From: Nocardioides sp.
Lineage (GTDB): Bacteria; Actinomycetota; Actinomycetes; Propionibacteriales; Nocardioidaceae
Assembly (NCBI GenBank): GCA_030698375.1
Contig: JAUYLL010000008.1
Span: forward strand, 1-38,929
Length of the DNA: 38,929 nt
Reading direction: 5' to 3'
Below, in pieces: positions 28,467 through 38,929 of this stretch. The notes under the pieces were generated by a model. That model did not search any database. It had not been told where the DNA came from and worked only from the letters and a program-made list of their open reading frames with translations. A program made the translations under genes and the position numbers. Numbering within the stretch: position 1 is the stretch's first letter; each line of letters opens with the position of its first letter.

Positions 28467-28781
28467 TCAGGCGGAGCGGACCTGGTCGTCCGTCACGTCG
28501 TGAATGGCGACGTGGTCGGCCTTGGCGGTCTCGAGGAGTCGCCGCCAGGACGTGACGTTGGGCCGGCGCCGCAGGAGAGCCCGGCGCTCGCGCTCGGTCA
28601 TGCCGCCCCAGACACCCCACTCGATCTGGTTGTCGAGGGCCTCGGCCAGGCACTCGGTTCGCACGAGACAGCTCGCGCAGCGCTGCTTGGCGCGGTTCTG
28701 CTCGGCACCACGGACGAAGAGCTCGTCGGGTCCCGCATCGTTGCAGGCCGCTGCGGCTGCCCAGTCGTCGTTCCAAGTCAT
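28467..28781 (-). CDS. whiB4: WhiB-family iron-sulfur regulator, WhiB4-like
   Basis: A 104-residue protein. Seen: four cluster cysteines Cys13, Cys35, Cys38 and Cys44 (ACNDAG, RCASCLVRTEC), the WhiB turn GVWGGMTERERRALL (56-70) and a basic C-terminal segment LRRRPNVTSWRRLLE. The spacing DPDELFVRG-like (GPDELFVRGAEQ) before the second cysteine and its place between the ArsA pair and ponA2 match M. tuberculosis WhiB4 (Rv3681c), a redox-responsive regulator. The ATG at 28781 is preceded by AGGGGA at good distance. A longer in-frame extension upstream lacks family similarity. It is convergent with the ATPases and divergent from ponA2. Confidence 0.93.
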   Translation of the reverse strand: MTWNDDWAAAAACNDAGPDELFVRGAEQNRAKQRCASCLVRTECLAEALDNQIEWGVWGGMTERERRALLRRRPNVTSWRRLLETAKADHVAIHDVTDDQVRSA

Positions 28782-28901
28782 GTGGAGAGTCCCCTCGCCG
28801 GGAGAGGGATCCGCAGTGCGGACCCGCCGAGAACACGGTTGATGAGAAAAAGGTAAAGAATTTCGGCTTCGGCTGACAGGCACGACCGGATGGATTTGTC
28901 C

Positions 28902-28917
28902 TAGTCAATTGTGACTA
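28902..28917. promoter_or_regulatory. 16-bp inverted repeat, candidate operator of whiB4/ponA2
   Basis: TAGTCAATTGTGACTA has perfect 6-bp arms (TAGTCA/TGACTA) around a 4-bp spacer. It is AT-rich in a GC-rich background and lies about 46 bp upstream of the ponA2 start and about 120 bp upstream of whiB4. A dimeric regulator site is the simplest reading; the regulator is unknown. Confidence 0.45.
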
Positions 28918-28950
28918 CGGCGGTCCGCTAATCGGGTGGGACGGCTCCCG

Positions 28951-28956
28951 TACGCT
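28951..28956 (+). promoter_or_regulatory. Candidate -10 box for leaderless ponA2
   Basis: TACGCT is followed by seven bases and then ATG at 28964. This supports ATG 28964 over the in-frame GTG at 28958, which would lie two bases after the box. Confidence 0.45.
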
Positions 28957-28963
28957 GGTGCTC

Positions 28964-31390
<2,427 letters not shown>

Positions 31391-31403
31391 GCCGGCTCCC
31401 CCG

Positions 31404-31435
31404 CCAGGGCCGCGTGGCTCTGCGGGCGGCCCTGG
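31404..31435. terminator. Bidirectional hairpin terminator between ponA2 and yqeY-type gene
   Basis: Arms CCAGGGCCGC (31404-31413) and GCGGCCCTGG (31426-31435), a perfect 10-bp stem with a 12-nt loop, between convergent stops at 31390 and 31438. Confidence 0.75.
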
Positions 31436-31437
31436 GG

Positions 31438-31908
31438 TCAGCCGGCGAGCTGTCGCTTGACCTCTGCGGCGACGAACGCGCCGTCCGCGCGACCCTTCAC
31501 CTTCGGCTGGAGGGCGCCCATGACCTTGCCCATGGCACGCATGCCCTCGTCGGCGGCACCGGTGGCCGCGATCGTCTCGGTGACCAGGGCGCGCACGGTG
31601 TCCTCGTCGAGCTGCTCCGGCAGGTAGTCGGCCAGCACGGCCGCCTCGGCGCGCTCCTTGGCGGCCATCTCGACACGACCGCCGTCGTCGAAGGCCTGGG
31701 CCGCCTCGCGTCGCTTCTTCGCCTCCGAGGTGAGCACTCCGACCACGTCGTCGTCGGAAAGCTCGCGCTGCTCCTTGCCGGCCACCTCCGCGTTGGTGAT
31801 GGCGGTGAGCACCATCCGCAGCGTGGAGGACCGCACGTCGTCACGTGCCTTGATGGCCGTGGTCAGGTCTGCGCGCAGTCGGTCCTTGAGGTCGCTCATG
31901 CCAGCCAT
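31438..31908 (-). CDS. GatB/YqeY domain-containing protein
   Basis: A 156-residue helical protein. Seen: LKDRLRADLTTAIKARDDVR, LRMVLTAITNAEV, a charged middle helix SEAKKRREAAQAF and the C-terminal GKVMGALQPKVKGRADGAFV, the typical tail-domain end shared with GatB. YqeY proteins resemble the tRNA-binding tail of the amidotransferase GatB, but their own role is not settled. Met codons at 31908 and 31899 are both possible starts; MSDLKDRL from 31899 matches family starts well. It is 17 bp from the divergent metallophosphoesterase start. Confidence 0.9.
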   Translation of the reverse strand: MAGMSDLKDRLRADLTTAIKARDDVRSSTLRMVLTAITNAEVAGKEQRELSDDDVVGVLTSEAKKRREAAQAFDDGGRVEMAAKERAEAAVLADYLPEQLDEDTVRALVTETIAATGAADEGMRAMGKVMGALQPKVKGRADGAFVAAEVKRQLAG

Positions 31909-31925
31909 TGTGGCAGCCTGACGCC

Positions 31926-32879
31926 ATGGATCCCCACGCCGCCGCCCCCGCCCGCCGGGCCGCCCGCGCCGCCGCTTGGGGAGTGGGCGCCGGGGCGCTC
32001 GTCGGCGCCGGCACCCTGGCCTACGCGGCCGGGTGGGAGGTCCGCGCGTTCGTGCTGCGGCACGCCGAGGCCGCGGTACTGCCGCCCGGTCACACGCCGC
32101 TACGCGTCCTGCACCTCTCCGACCTCCACCTCACCCCGCGTCAGCAGCGCAAGCGGGCGTGGGTAGCCGGGCTGGCGGCTCTCGAGCCGGACCTGGTGGT
32201 CGGCACCGGCGACTTCCTGGCCCACCCGAATGCCGTCGGCCCGGTGCTCGAGGCGCTCGACGGCCTGCTCGACGTCCCCGGCGTCTTCGTCTTCGGGTCC
32301 AACGACTACTTCGCCCCCTCGGGGCGCAACCCGGCGAAGTACCTGCTCCCCGACGACGGGACGCGATACACCGGCACCGCCCGACTCCCCTGGCCCGACC
32401 TCCGCGACGGCTTCCTCGCCCGCGGCTGGCGCGACCTCACCAACCGGTTCGACACCCTGACGGTCCGCGGCACGACCGTCGCGTTCGCCGGCGTCGACGA
32501 CCCCCACCTGGGGTACGACGACCTCGCCGCGGTCGCCGGGCCCGCCGACCCGACGGCGGACCTGCGGGTGGGCGTCGCGCACGCGCCGTACCTGCGGGTG
32601 CTGGACCAGTACGCCGACGACGGCTACGACCTGGTCTTCGCCGGGCACACCCACGGCGGGCAGCTGTGCCTGCCATGGAAGGGCGCGCTCGTCACGAACT
32701 GCGACCTCGACGCGGCCCGGGCCAAGGGCCTGCACCGACACCCCGCGGACTCCGCGCCCGGCGACGCCGGGAGCTCCTGGCTGCACGTCTCCGCGGGGCT
32801 GGGGACCTCGCCGTACGTCCCGTTGCGGTTCTGCTGCCGCCCCGAGGCGACCCTGCTCACCCTGCTTCCGCAGGCCTGA
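31926..32879 (+). CDS. Membrane-anchored metallophosphoesterase (Rv3683/YkuE-like)
   Basis: A 317-residue calcineurin-like phosphoesterase. Seen: an N-terminal hydrophobic anchor (about 15-36), then the metal motifs LSDLHL (Asp66, His68), GTGDFL, GSNDYF (in place of GNHD), VAHAP and AGHTHGGQL. The GSND variant and the anchor place it with the YkuE/YaeI-type group, thought to act on membrane-linked substrates such as UDP-diacylglucosamine in some members. ATG at 31926 is chosen; longer versions lack support. It follows the PonA2/YqeY block as Rv3683 follows ponA2 in M. tuberculosis. The substrate is unknown. Confidence 0.9.
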   Translation: MDPHAAAPARRAARAAAWGVGAGALVGAGTLAYAAGWEVRAFVLRHAEAAVLPPGHTPLRVLHLSDLHLTPRQQRKRAWVAGLAALEPDLVVGTGDFLAHPNAVGPVLEALDGLLDVPGVFVFGSNDYFAPSGRNPAKYLLPDDGTRYTGTARLPWPDLRDGFLARGWRDLTNRFDTLTVRGTTVAFAGVDDPHLGYDDLAAVAGPADPTADLRVGVAHAPYLRVLDQYADDGYDLVFAGHTHGGQLCLPWKGALVTNCDLDAARAKGLHRHPADSAPGDAGSSWLHVSAGLGTSPYVPLRFCCRPEATLLTLLPQA

Positions 32880-32944
32880 GCCGTCCGTCCGCCGGTACCG
32901 TCCAGCCGGCGTCCGAGGCGATTTAGGGCACGCTCCAGGGCTCG

Positions 32945-32952
32945 TATAGACT
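32945..32952 (+). promoter_or_regulatory. Candidate promoter of tRNA-Pro
   Basis: TATAGACT contains TAGACT (32947-32952), a good -10 box about 29 bp before the tRNA 5' end. TTAGGG (32923-32928) 18 bp upstream is a weak -35. Confidence 0.45.
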
Positions 32953-32980
32953 CCGCAGCGCCCTGCGCGAGCAGGGTGTT

Positions 32981-33054
32981 CGGGCTGTGGCGCAGCTTGG
33001 TAGCGCGCCTCGTTCGGGACGAGGAGGCCGCAGGTTCAAATCCTGTCAGCCCGA
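32981..33054 (+). tRNA. tRNA-Pro, anticodon CGG
   Basis: A complete cloverleaf: acceptor CGGGCTG/CAGCCCG (32981-32987 with 33047-33053), D stem GCGC/GCGC, anticodon stem CCTCG/CGAGG with loop TTCGGGA (anticodon CGG at 33015-33017), and T arm GCAGG-TTCAAAT-CCTGT. The discriminator base is A at 33054 and CCA is not encoded. It reads CCG proline codons. No integrase or direct repeat of the tRNA 3' end was seen, so there is no sign of use as an attachment site here. Confidence 0.97.
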
Positions 33055-33061
33055 CGTCGTG

Positions 33062-33093
33062 AGGGTCCGGGATCCGCGAGGGTCCCGGACCCT
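33062..33093 (+). terminator. Intrinsic terminator after tRNA-Pro
   Basis: Arms AGGGTCCGGGA (33062-33072) and TCCCGGACCCT (33083-33093), an 11-bp perfect stem with a 10-nt loop, followed by the pyrimidine run TCTTCGT. It starts 8 bp after the tRNA. Confidence 0.85.
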
Positions 33094-33136
33094 TCTTCGT
33101 CTGCCGAGGGTGTGCACGCCTGGCTACCGTGGCGGG

Positions 33137-33205
33137 GTGGCCCTGCTGCTGCTCGTGCAACACCGCCTGCGCGCCGACGTGCTGCGTGCCGCCGCTGACG
33201 CGTGA
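33137..33205 (+). CDS. Possible leaderless 22-residue small ORF
   Basis: A GTG-started ORF whose start follows TACCGT (33125-33130) by six bases, the leaderless promoter geometry seen at other genes here. The peptide begins MALLLLVQHRLRADVL and is Leu/Ala/Arg-rich, an amphipathic helix in appearance. Its TGA overlaps a GTG at 33202 (GTGA) that is in frame with the next gene, so it could act as an upstream coupling ORF. Real function and expression are unproven; composition alone could produce such an ORF by chance. Confidence 0.3.
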   Translation: MALLLLVQHRLRADVLRAAADA

Positions 33206-33225
33206 CCCTCTGGCAGACTCGCCCC

Positions 33226-33966
33226 ATGGCCGACAAGCTGGACCCGACCGAGGAGAAGCTCTCCCTGTCGATGCCGTCCCTGAGGCGTCGGCGACGCAAG
33301 CGCGCCGCCGAGCCCCCCGAGACGCCCACCGACGCACCAGCACCGACCGCCGAGGCACCGGCCGACCCGGCACCGCCCGTCGACGCTCCTGCTGCCGAGG
33401 CACCGCCGGAGCCGGTACCCGACGCGGCCCCGCCCCTGGACTCCGGCGCAGAGGACACCGCCGTGCTGCTGGAGGTCCCTGCGGCCCAGCAGCCCGCGGC
33501 GCAGCCGCCTGCCGACCACCCCACCGACGAGGAGGACGGCCCCGCCCCGTGGCGGCAGCGCGTCGACCTCATCCCGATGCTCCCCGGCCACATCGCCGCC
33601 CTCGTCACCGGCGCGGTCGTCGGCCTGGCGGGCACAGCGCTGACCTACGCAGGCCTGCAGGGCTGCTCGTCGGTGCGCGGCACCAGCACCTGCGGCGCAC
33701 CGGGCTTCATCCTGCTCTTCGCGATCCTGGTGATCCTGGTCCTGCTCGGATCGGTGCTCTTCAGCGTCTGGCAGATCGAGGGCGCCACCAGCGCGAGCGT
33801 GCTCGGCGTCGGCCTCACCACCGTCGTGGTGATCCTCTTCCTCACCGGCGTGATCTTCTCGCCGTGGATGTTCCTCGTCGTGCCCGTGGTCGGAGCCCTG
33901 GCGTTCTTCGGCTCGTGGTGGGTCACCACCCAGTTCGTCGACGAACCCGTCGACTCCTGGCGCTGA
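33226..33966 (+). CDS. Membrane protein with Pro/Ala/Glu-rich cytoplasmic N-terminus, unknown function
   Basis: A 246-residue protein. Seen: a basic patch LRRRRRKRAAE (about 16-26), a low-complexity acidic Pro/Ala region (about 27-115), then four hydrophobic helices (about 120-240), with a short loop GCSSVRGTSTCGAPG between the first two that holds two cysteines. The last helices include GVIFSPWMFLVVPVVGALAFFGSWW. I do not recognise the family. ATG at 33226 is chosen; the in-frame GTG at 33202, which overlaps the small ORF stop, would add eight residues. It is convergent with asd with only 6 bp between stops. Confidence 0.75.
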   Translation: MADKLDPTEEKLSLSMPSLRRRRRKRAAEPPETPTDAPAPTAEAPADPAPPVDAPAAEAPPEPVPDAAPPLDSGAEDTAVLLEVPAAQQPAAQPPADHPTDEEDGPAPWRQRVDLIPMLPGHIAALVTGAVVGLAGTALTYAGLQGCSSVRGTSTCGAPGFILLFAILVILVLLGSVLFSVWQIEGATSASVLGVGLTTVVVILFLTGVIFSPWMFLVVPVVGALAFFGSWWVTTQFVDEPVDSWR

Positions 33967-33972
33967 CGCCGG

Positions 33973-36302
<2,330 letters not shown>

Positions 36303-36467
36303 GGGGTCCTCCTGACCTGCTCGGAATTGCAACGACGGTCCCCGAGTCTACGGCCGTGCCGCCAGCGGTTTCCCGGGCCTGACGCCTGCTGGACGCCCTC
36401 GGGGGACCGCTGAGACCCGGCCCACACCGCGGGCGGACCGCGAGCACCGGACCGACCCGCCGGGGAG
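36303..36467. promoter_or_regulatory. lysC upstream region
   Basis: 165 bp between the DUF5063 stop and lysC start, both on the minus strand. TAGACT on the minus strand (36350-36345) is a likely -10 box for lysC-asd, with a leader of about 36 nt that includes AGGAGG. No lysine riboswitch-like structure fits in so short a leader. No clear terminator for the upstream dnaX-ybaB-recR unit was found. Confidence 0.45.
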
Positions 36468-37073
36468 TCAGCTCTCGAGCATCTTCTCGGCGAGCGCCAC
36501 CTGCTCGAGCTCGCCCTCGATGTCGGCGTCGAGCCGGTCGTGGGCGACCACCGACTGCAACGCCCGCAGCACGCTGCTGGCCTCGCTGCCCCAGGAGGCG
36601 ACGTAGGAGAACTGCCACCACCACAGGGCCTCGCTGACGCGGCCGTCGCGGAAGTGCCGCAGGCCGTGGGCCAGCGCGGCCGCCACGCTGGTGAGGTCGT
36701 CGGAGAGCCGCGACTCGACCAGCTCGGGCGGGTCGACGTAGGGGTCGAACGTCTCGGTGTAGTCGTCGACACCGTCAAGCAGTTCGGCGAGGCGGACCCG
36801 CATGGCATCGAGGTCGGGGTCCGGCCCGGCATCGGGCTGGTAGGTGTCGGCCGGCAGGAAGTCGGTCTGCACGCCGAGCCGGGCACCGGCGAGCAGCACT
36901 TGGCTGACCTCCAGCAGCAGCAGCGGGATGCCCGCTCCGCCGGCGTCGCCGCGCGCGATCGCCTGGACCGCGAGCAGGAAGCTCTCGACCTGGTCGGCGA
37001 TCTGCTGCGCGAAGTCCTCGGTGTCGCTGTCCAGCCCGGCTTCTGGCACGGGCACGCTCTCCTGGTCAGTCAT
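36468..37073 (-). CDS. DUF5063 domain-containing protein
   Basis: A 201-residue soluble, acidic, mostly helical protein. Seen: [20 protein letters not shown] (about 19-38), [35 protein letters not shown] and [24 protein letters not shown] Trp-rich helix, matching the DUF5063 family found next to recR in actinobacteria. ATG at 37073 overlaps the recR 3' end by 8 bp and follows GGGAGA. Function is unknown; the constant link to recR and ybaB suggests only co-expression. Confidence 0.85.
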   Translation of the reverse strand: MTDQESVPVPEAGLDSDTEDFAQQIADQVESFLLAVQAIARGDAGGAGIPLLLLEVSQVLLAGARLGVQTDFLPADTYQPDAGPDPDLDAMRVRLAELLDGVDDYTETFDPYVDPPELVESRLSDDLTSVAAALAHGLRHFRDGRVSEALWWWQFSYVASWGSEASSVLRALQSVVAHDRLDADIEGELEQVALAEKMLES

Positions 37074-37665
37074 CGACTGCACGTCTCCCTTCGAACGCCC
37101 GGCCCAACGTGACCTCGTCGGCGTACTCAAGGTCACCACCTACAGGCAGTCCACTCGCCAACCGCGTCACGCGCAAGCCCATCGGCCTCAACATTCTGCT
37201 GAGGTAGGTGGCGGTGGCCTCACCCTCGAGGTTCGGATCGGTCGCGAGGATGACCTCGGTGACCACCCCGTCAGAGAGCCGGGCGAGCAGCTCCTTGACC
37301 CGCAGCTGGTCGGGACCGATGCCCTCGATCGGGCTGATCGCCCCGCCGAGCACGTGGTAGCGGCCGCGGTACTCGCGAGTCCGCTCGATGGCCACGACGT
37401 CCTTGGACTCCTCGACCACGCACAGCACCGACGGGTCGCGCCGGGTGTCGCGGCAGATCCGGCACTGCTCGTCCTCGGCGACGTTCCCGCACACCACGCA
37501 GAACCGCACGCGGAGCTTGACCTCGGTCAGGACGTGCGCGAGCCGGCGTACGTCGACGGGGTCGGCCTGCAGGACGTGGAAGGCGATGCGCTGGGCGCTC
37601 TTCGGCCCGACGCCGGGCAGCCGGCCCAGCTCGTCGATGAGGTCCTGGACGATGCCTTCATACAC
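37066..37665 (-). CDS. recR: Recombination mediator RecR
   Basis: A 199-residue DNA repair protein of the RecFOR pathway. Seen: helix-hairpin-helix [20 protein letters not shown] (13-32), zinc finger Cys56, Cys59, Cys68, Cys71 ([16 protein letters not shown]), a Toprim domain from about 78 ([14 protein letters not shown]) and the C-terminal Walker B-like region [19 protein letters not shown] at 37665 gives the exact family N-terminus ([12 protein letters not shown]) and overlaps the ybaB end by 8 bp. Confidence 0.96.
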   Translation of the reverse strand: MYEGIVQDLIDELGRLPGVGPKSAQRIAFHVLQADPVDVRRLAHVLTEVKLRVRFCVVCGNVAEDEQCRICRDTRRDPSVLCVVEESKDVVAIERTREYRGRYHVLGGAISPIEGIGPDQLRVKELLARLSDGVVTEVILATDPNLEGEATATYLSRMLRPMGLRVTRLASGLPVGGDLEYADEVTLGRAFEGRRAVDD

Positions 37666-38098
37666 CGGGGGTGCCGCCCGGGCGCTCGTCGTCGGGTCGG
37701 GCACCCTCGGCCGGCCCGCCGCCGAGCAGCCCACCGAGGGCGTCGTCGAGACCGCCGCCCCCGAGCGCGTCGCCGAGCCCGGAGAGCGGGTTCATCGTCT
37801 CGCGGGCGGCCGCGTCGGCCGCGGACTTCGCCACCCGGTAGGCCGCGACGACGAAGTCACCGAGGTCGGTCAGCGCCTCCGCGTCCTGCGCGTCGACCGA
37901 GGCCGCGTCGATGCGGACGCCGGTGAGCTCACCGGTGCCGGTGAGGGTGACGGTGACGGGGCCGGAGCTGCCCTCGACGGTCTGCTGCTCGAGCTGGTTC
38001 TGGGCCGACAGCAGCTGCTCCTGCATGGCCTGCGCCTGCTGCAGCAGGGAGTTCATGTCGAAACCGCCGTCGCCGCCGAAGGGGGTGCTCTCGGTCAT
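37658..38098 (-). CDS. YbaB/EbfC nucleoid-associated protein
   Basis: A 146-residue DNA-binding protein. Seen: the family core [39 protein letters not shown] and [20 protein letters not shown], then a Gly-rich, disordered C-terminal tail ([17 protein letters not shown] and on) longer than in the E. coli protein. GAGGAG precedes the ATG at 38098. It lies between dnaX and recR, the near-universal bacterial order. MNSLLQ at residue 15 would be a shorter start but has a poorer ribosome-binding site. Confidence 0.93.
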   Translation of the reverse strand: MTESTPFGGDGGFDMNSLLQQAQAMQEQLLSAQNQLEQQTVEGSSGPVTVTLTGTGELTGVRIDAASVDAQDAEALTDLGDFVVAAYRVAKSAADAAARETMNPLSGLGDALGGGGLDDALGGLLGGGPAEGARPDDERPGGTPGV

Positions 38099-38126
38099 GG
38101 GGTGCTCCTCGGGGTCGGGTCGGGCA

Positions 38127-38929
38127 TCAGTCGTTCGGGATTTCTTCGATGACCACGGCCCCGAGCGTGCGCTGGAGCAGCTCGGCACCGCCGACGCCCT
38201 GGTCCTCGGCGTCGGGGTCGTCGGGGTGCGCGTCGTCGTCCGACGGACCGGAGCGGGTGGGTCGTCCCGACTCGGCACGGGTGGCCTGGATCGCCTCCCG
38301 CGCCCGGGAGATCGAGGCGGGGTCGGTAGCCCGCGGAGCCTCGGCAGGTGCGGCCGGGGAGGCCTGCGCCTGCTCAGTCGCGCCTCCGCCCTCGGGGGCG
38401 GGGTGGCCGGTCGACGGTCCGGCCGGGGCAGTGGTCGGGGCGGAGCCGGACCCCTCGGACGCGGGCGCGGCGGCCGGTCGGTAGGACGCCTCGGCCGAGG
38501 ACCGGGTGATACGGGGTTCGGCAGCCGGATTCGCCCCGGGCTGGGCCGAGGGATCGACAATCGCCTCGACCCGCCAGTCGCGACCGATCACGTCGACCGC
38601 GGCCTGGCGCAGGATGTCGTCGCTGCCGCTGCTGACAAAGGACTCCCGGGCCCCGGCGTTGACCAGCGCGACGGTGAGGTTCTTCTCGTCGACGGCGACG
38701 ACCTGGGCGTTCTGGCTGAGCAGAATCCAGGTGAAGCGCCGCTTGAGCTTCACCGCGTCGAGCAGGTCGGGCCACAACCGTCGGACGTCGGTGAGGCCGA
38801 GGCCACTGCCCGCGGGGGTCGTGGCGGCGGGCTCCGACGCCGTCGGCCGGGGCGCGGCAGGCGGCTCCGGGGCAGGCGTGGGCTCCGGCTCGGCCGCAGG
38901 TTCGGGCTCGGCCGCAGGCTCGGGCTCGG
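38127..38929 (-). CDS. dnaX: DNA polymerase III subunit gamma/tau, C-terminal part (5' part outside window)
   Basis: About 267 residues of the C-terminal region of DnaX. Seen, in order: a Pro/Ala/Glu repeat linker (PEPAAEPEPAAEPEP-type, 38830-38929), a folded segment LWPDLLDAVKLKRRFTWILL-to-QAAVDVIG that matches tau domain III-like sequence in actinobacteria, a long Pro/Ala/Ser linker, and the conserved acidic end GGAELLQRTLGAVVIEEIP. The ATPase core is off the right edge. The neighbours ybaB and recR support the identification strongly. Confidence 0.9.
   Translation of the reverse strand, partial: EPEPAAEPEPAAEPEPTPAPEPPAAPRPTASEPAATTPAGSGLGLTDVRRLWPDLLDAVKLKRRFTWILLSQNAQVVAVDEKNLTVALVNAGARESFVSSGSDDILRQAAVDVIGRDWRVEAIVDPSAQPGANPAAEPRITRSSAEASYRPAAAPASEGSGSAPTTAPAGPSTGHPAPEGGGATEQAQASPAAPAEAPRATDPASISRAREAIQATRAESGRPTRSGPSDDDAHPDDPDAEDQGVGGAELLQRTLGAVVIEEIPND

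Larger units (their letters stand above)
28782..28963. promoter_or_regulatory. whiB4/ponA2 divergent promoter region
   Basis: 182 bp holding a comparatively AT-rich stretch around 28843-28912, unusual for this window. It includes GATGAGAAAAAGGTAAAGAA (28841-28860), whose reverse strand has TACCTT as a possible whiB4 -10, and the inverted repeat at 28902-28917. On the plus strand TACGCT (28951-28956) is the likely ponA2 -10. Confidence 0.5.

Noticed and set aside
32981..33054. tRNA-Pro as an integration site of a mobile element
   Set aside because: No direct repeat of the tRNA 3' end, integrase or mobility gene was seen in the flanks, which are ordinary chromosomal genes.
38830..38929. Short tandem repeats at the right edge as a mobile or regulatory repeat
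   Set aside because: They encode the Pro/Ala/Glu linker of DnaX in frame, which is normal for actinobacterial tau subunits.

Overview
The window is chromosomal DNA of a high-GC actinobacterium, most likely Nocardioides or a close relative. Pointers are the very high GC content, frequent GTG starts, ATGA/GTGA stop-start overlaps, a WhiB regulator, a MarP-type CvpA/serine protease fusion and an AB-fused Mrp antiporter subunit. No phage, insertion sequence, CRISPR array or rRNA was seen. From memory, gene order and orientation from acs to the metallophosphoesterase follow the Mycobacterium tuberculosis Rv3667-Rv3683 backbone, and asd/lysC/recR/ybaB/dnaX follow the Rv3708c-Rv3721c backbone.

Layout. 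1-4915 (minus): nitrate assimilation, with a NarK transporter, a molybdopterin nitrate reductase and an FAD oxidoreductase that runs off the left edge. 5176-7131 (plus): acetyl-CoA synthetase. 7199-12955 (minus): a six-gene Mrp cation/proton antiporter operon. 13187-14567 (plus): a holin-X-like membrane protein and an epoxide-hydrolase-like protein whose nucleophile position is glycine. 14607-17936 (minus): MarP protease, a CoA-pyrophosphatase-type Nudix, a TlpA-like thioredoxin and endonuclease III. 18028-18705 (plus): a Crp regulator. 18710-21988 (minus): a small membrane protein, then VKOR, an MBL-fold hydrolase, a second Nudix, RidA and DUF4177 in a tightly overlapped operon. 22024-22827 (plus): an alpha/beta hydrolase. 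22912-26153 (minus): a BCCT transporter and a 3-oxoacid CoA-transferase pair with aberrant codon use. 26233-28454 (plus): two ArsA/Get3-type ATPases. 28467-28781 (minus) WhiB4-like and 28964-31390 (plus) PonA2-like PBP with PASTA domain. Then a YqeY protein, a metallophosphoesterase, tRNA-Pro(CGG), a possible 22-residue ORF and a membrane protein. 33973-38929 (minus): asd-lysC (aspartate pathway), then a DUF5063 protein, recR, ybaB and the 3' part of dnaX.

Functional picture. The window is mostly conserved housekeeping and envelope or redox-stress genes (MarP, thioredoxin, VKOR, WhiB4, PonA2, ArsA pair) plus acetate/CoA metabolism (acs, scoAB, two CoA-type Nudix enzymes). Nearly every same-strand neighbour pair overlaps by 1-20 bp, so transcription units are easy to draw. 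Convergent units are separated by GC-rich hairpins. Several plus-strand genes have a TANNNT box 6-7 nt before the start codon and are probably leaderless. I found no clear new multi-gene system. The most interesting leads are the hydrolase without a nucleophile, the asymmetric ArsA pair, candidate operators upstream of arsA1/scoA and between whiB4 and ponA2, the foreign-looking scoA, a hairpin covering a start codon and a possible leaderless small ORF after the tRNA.
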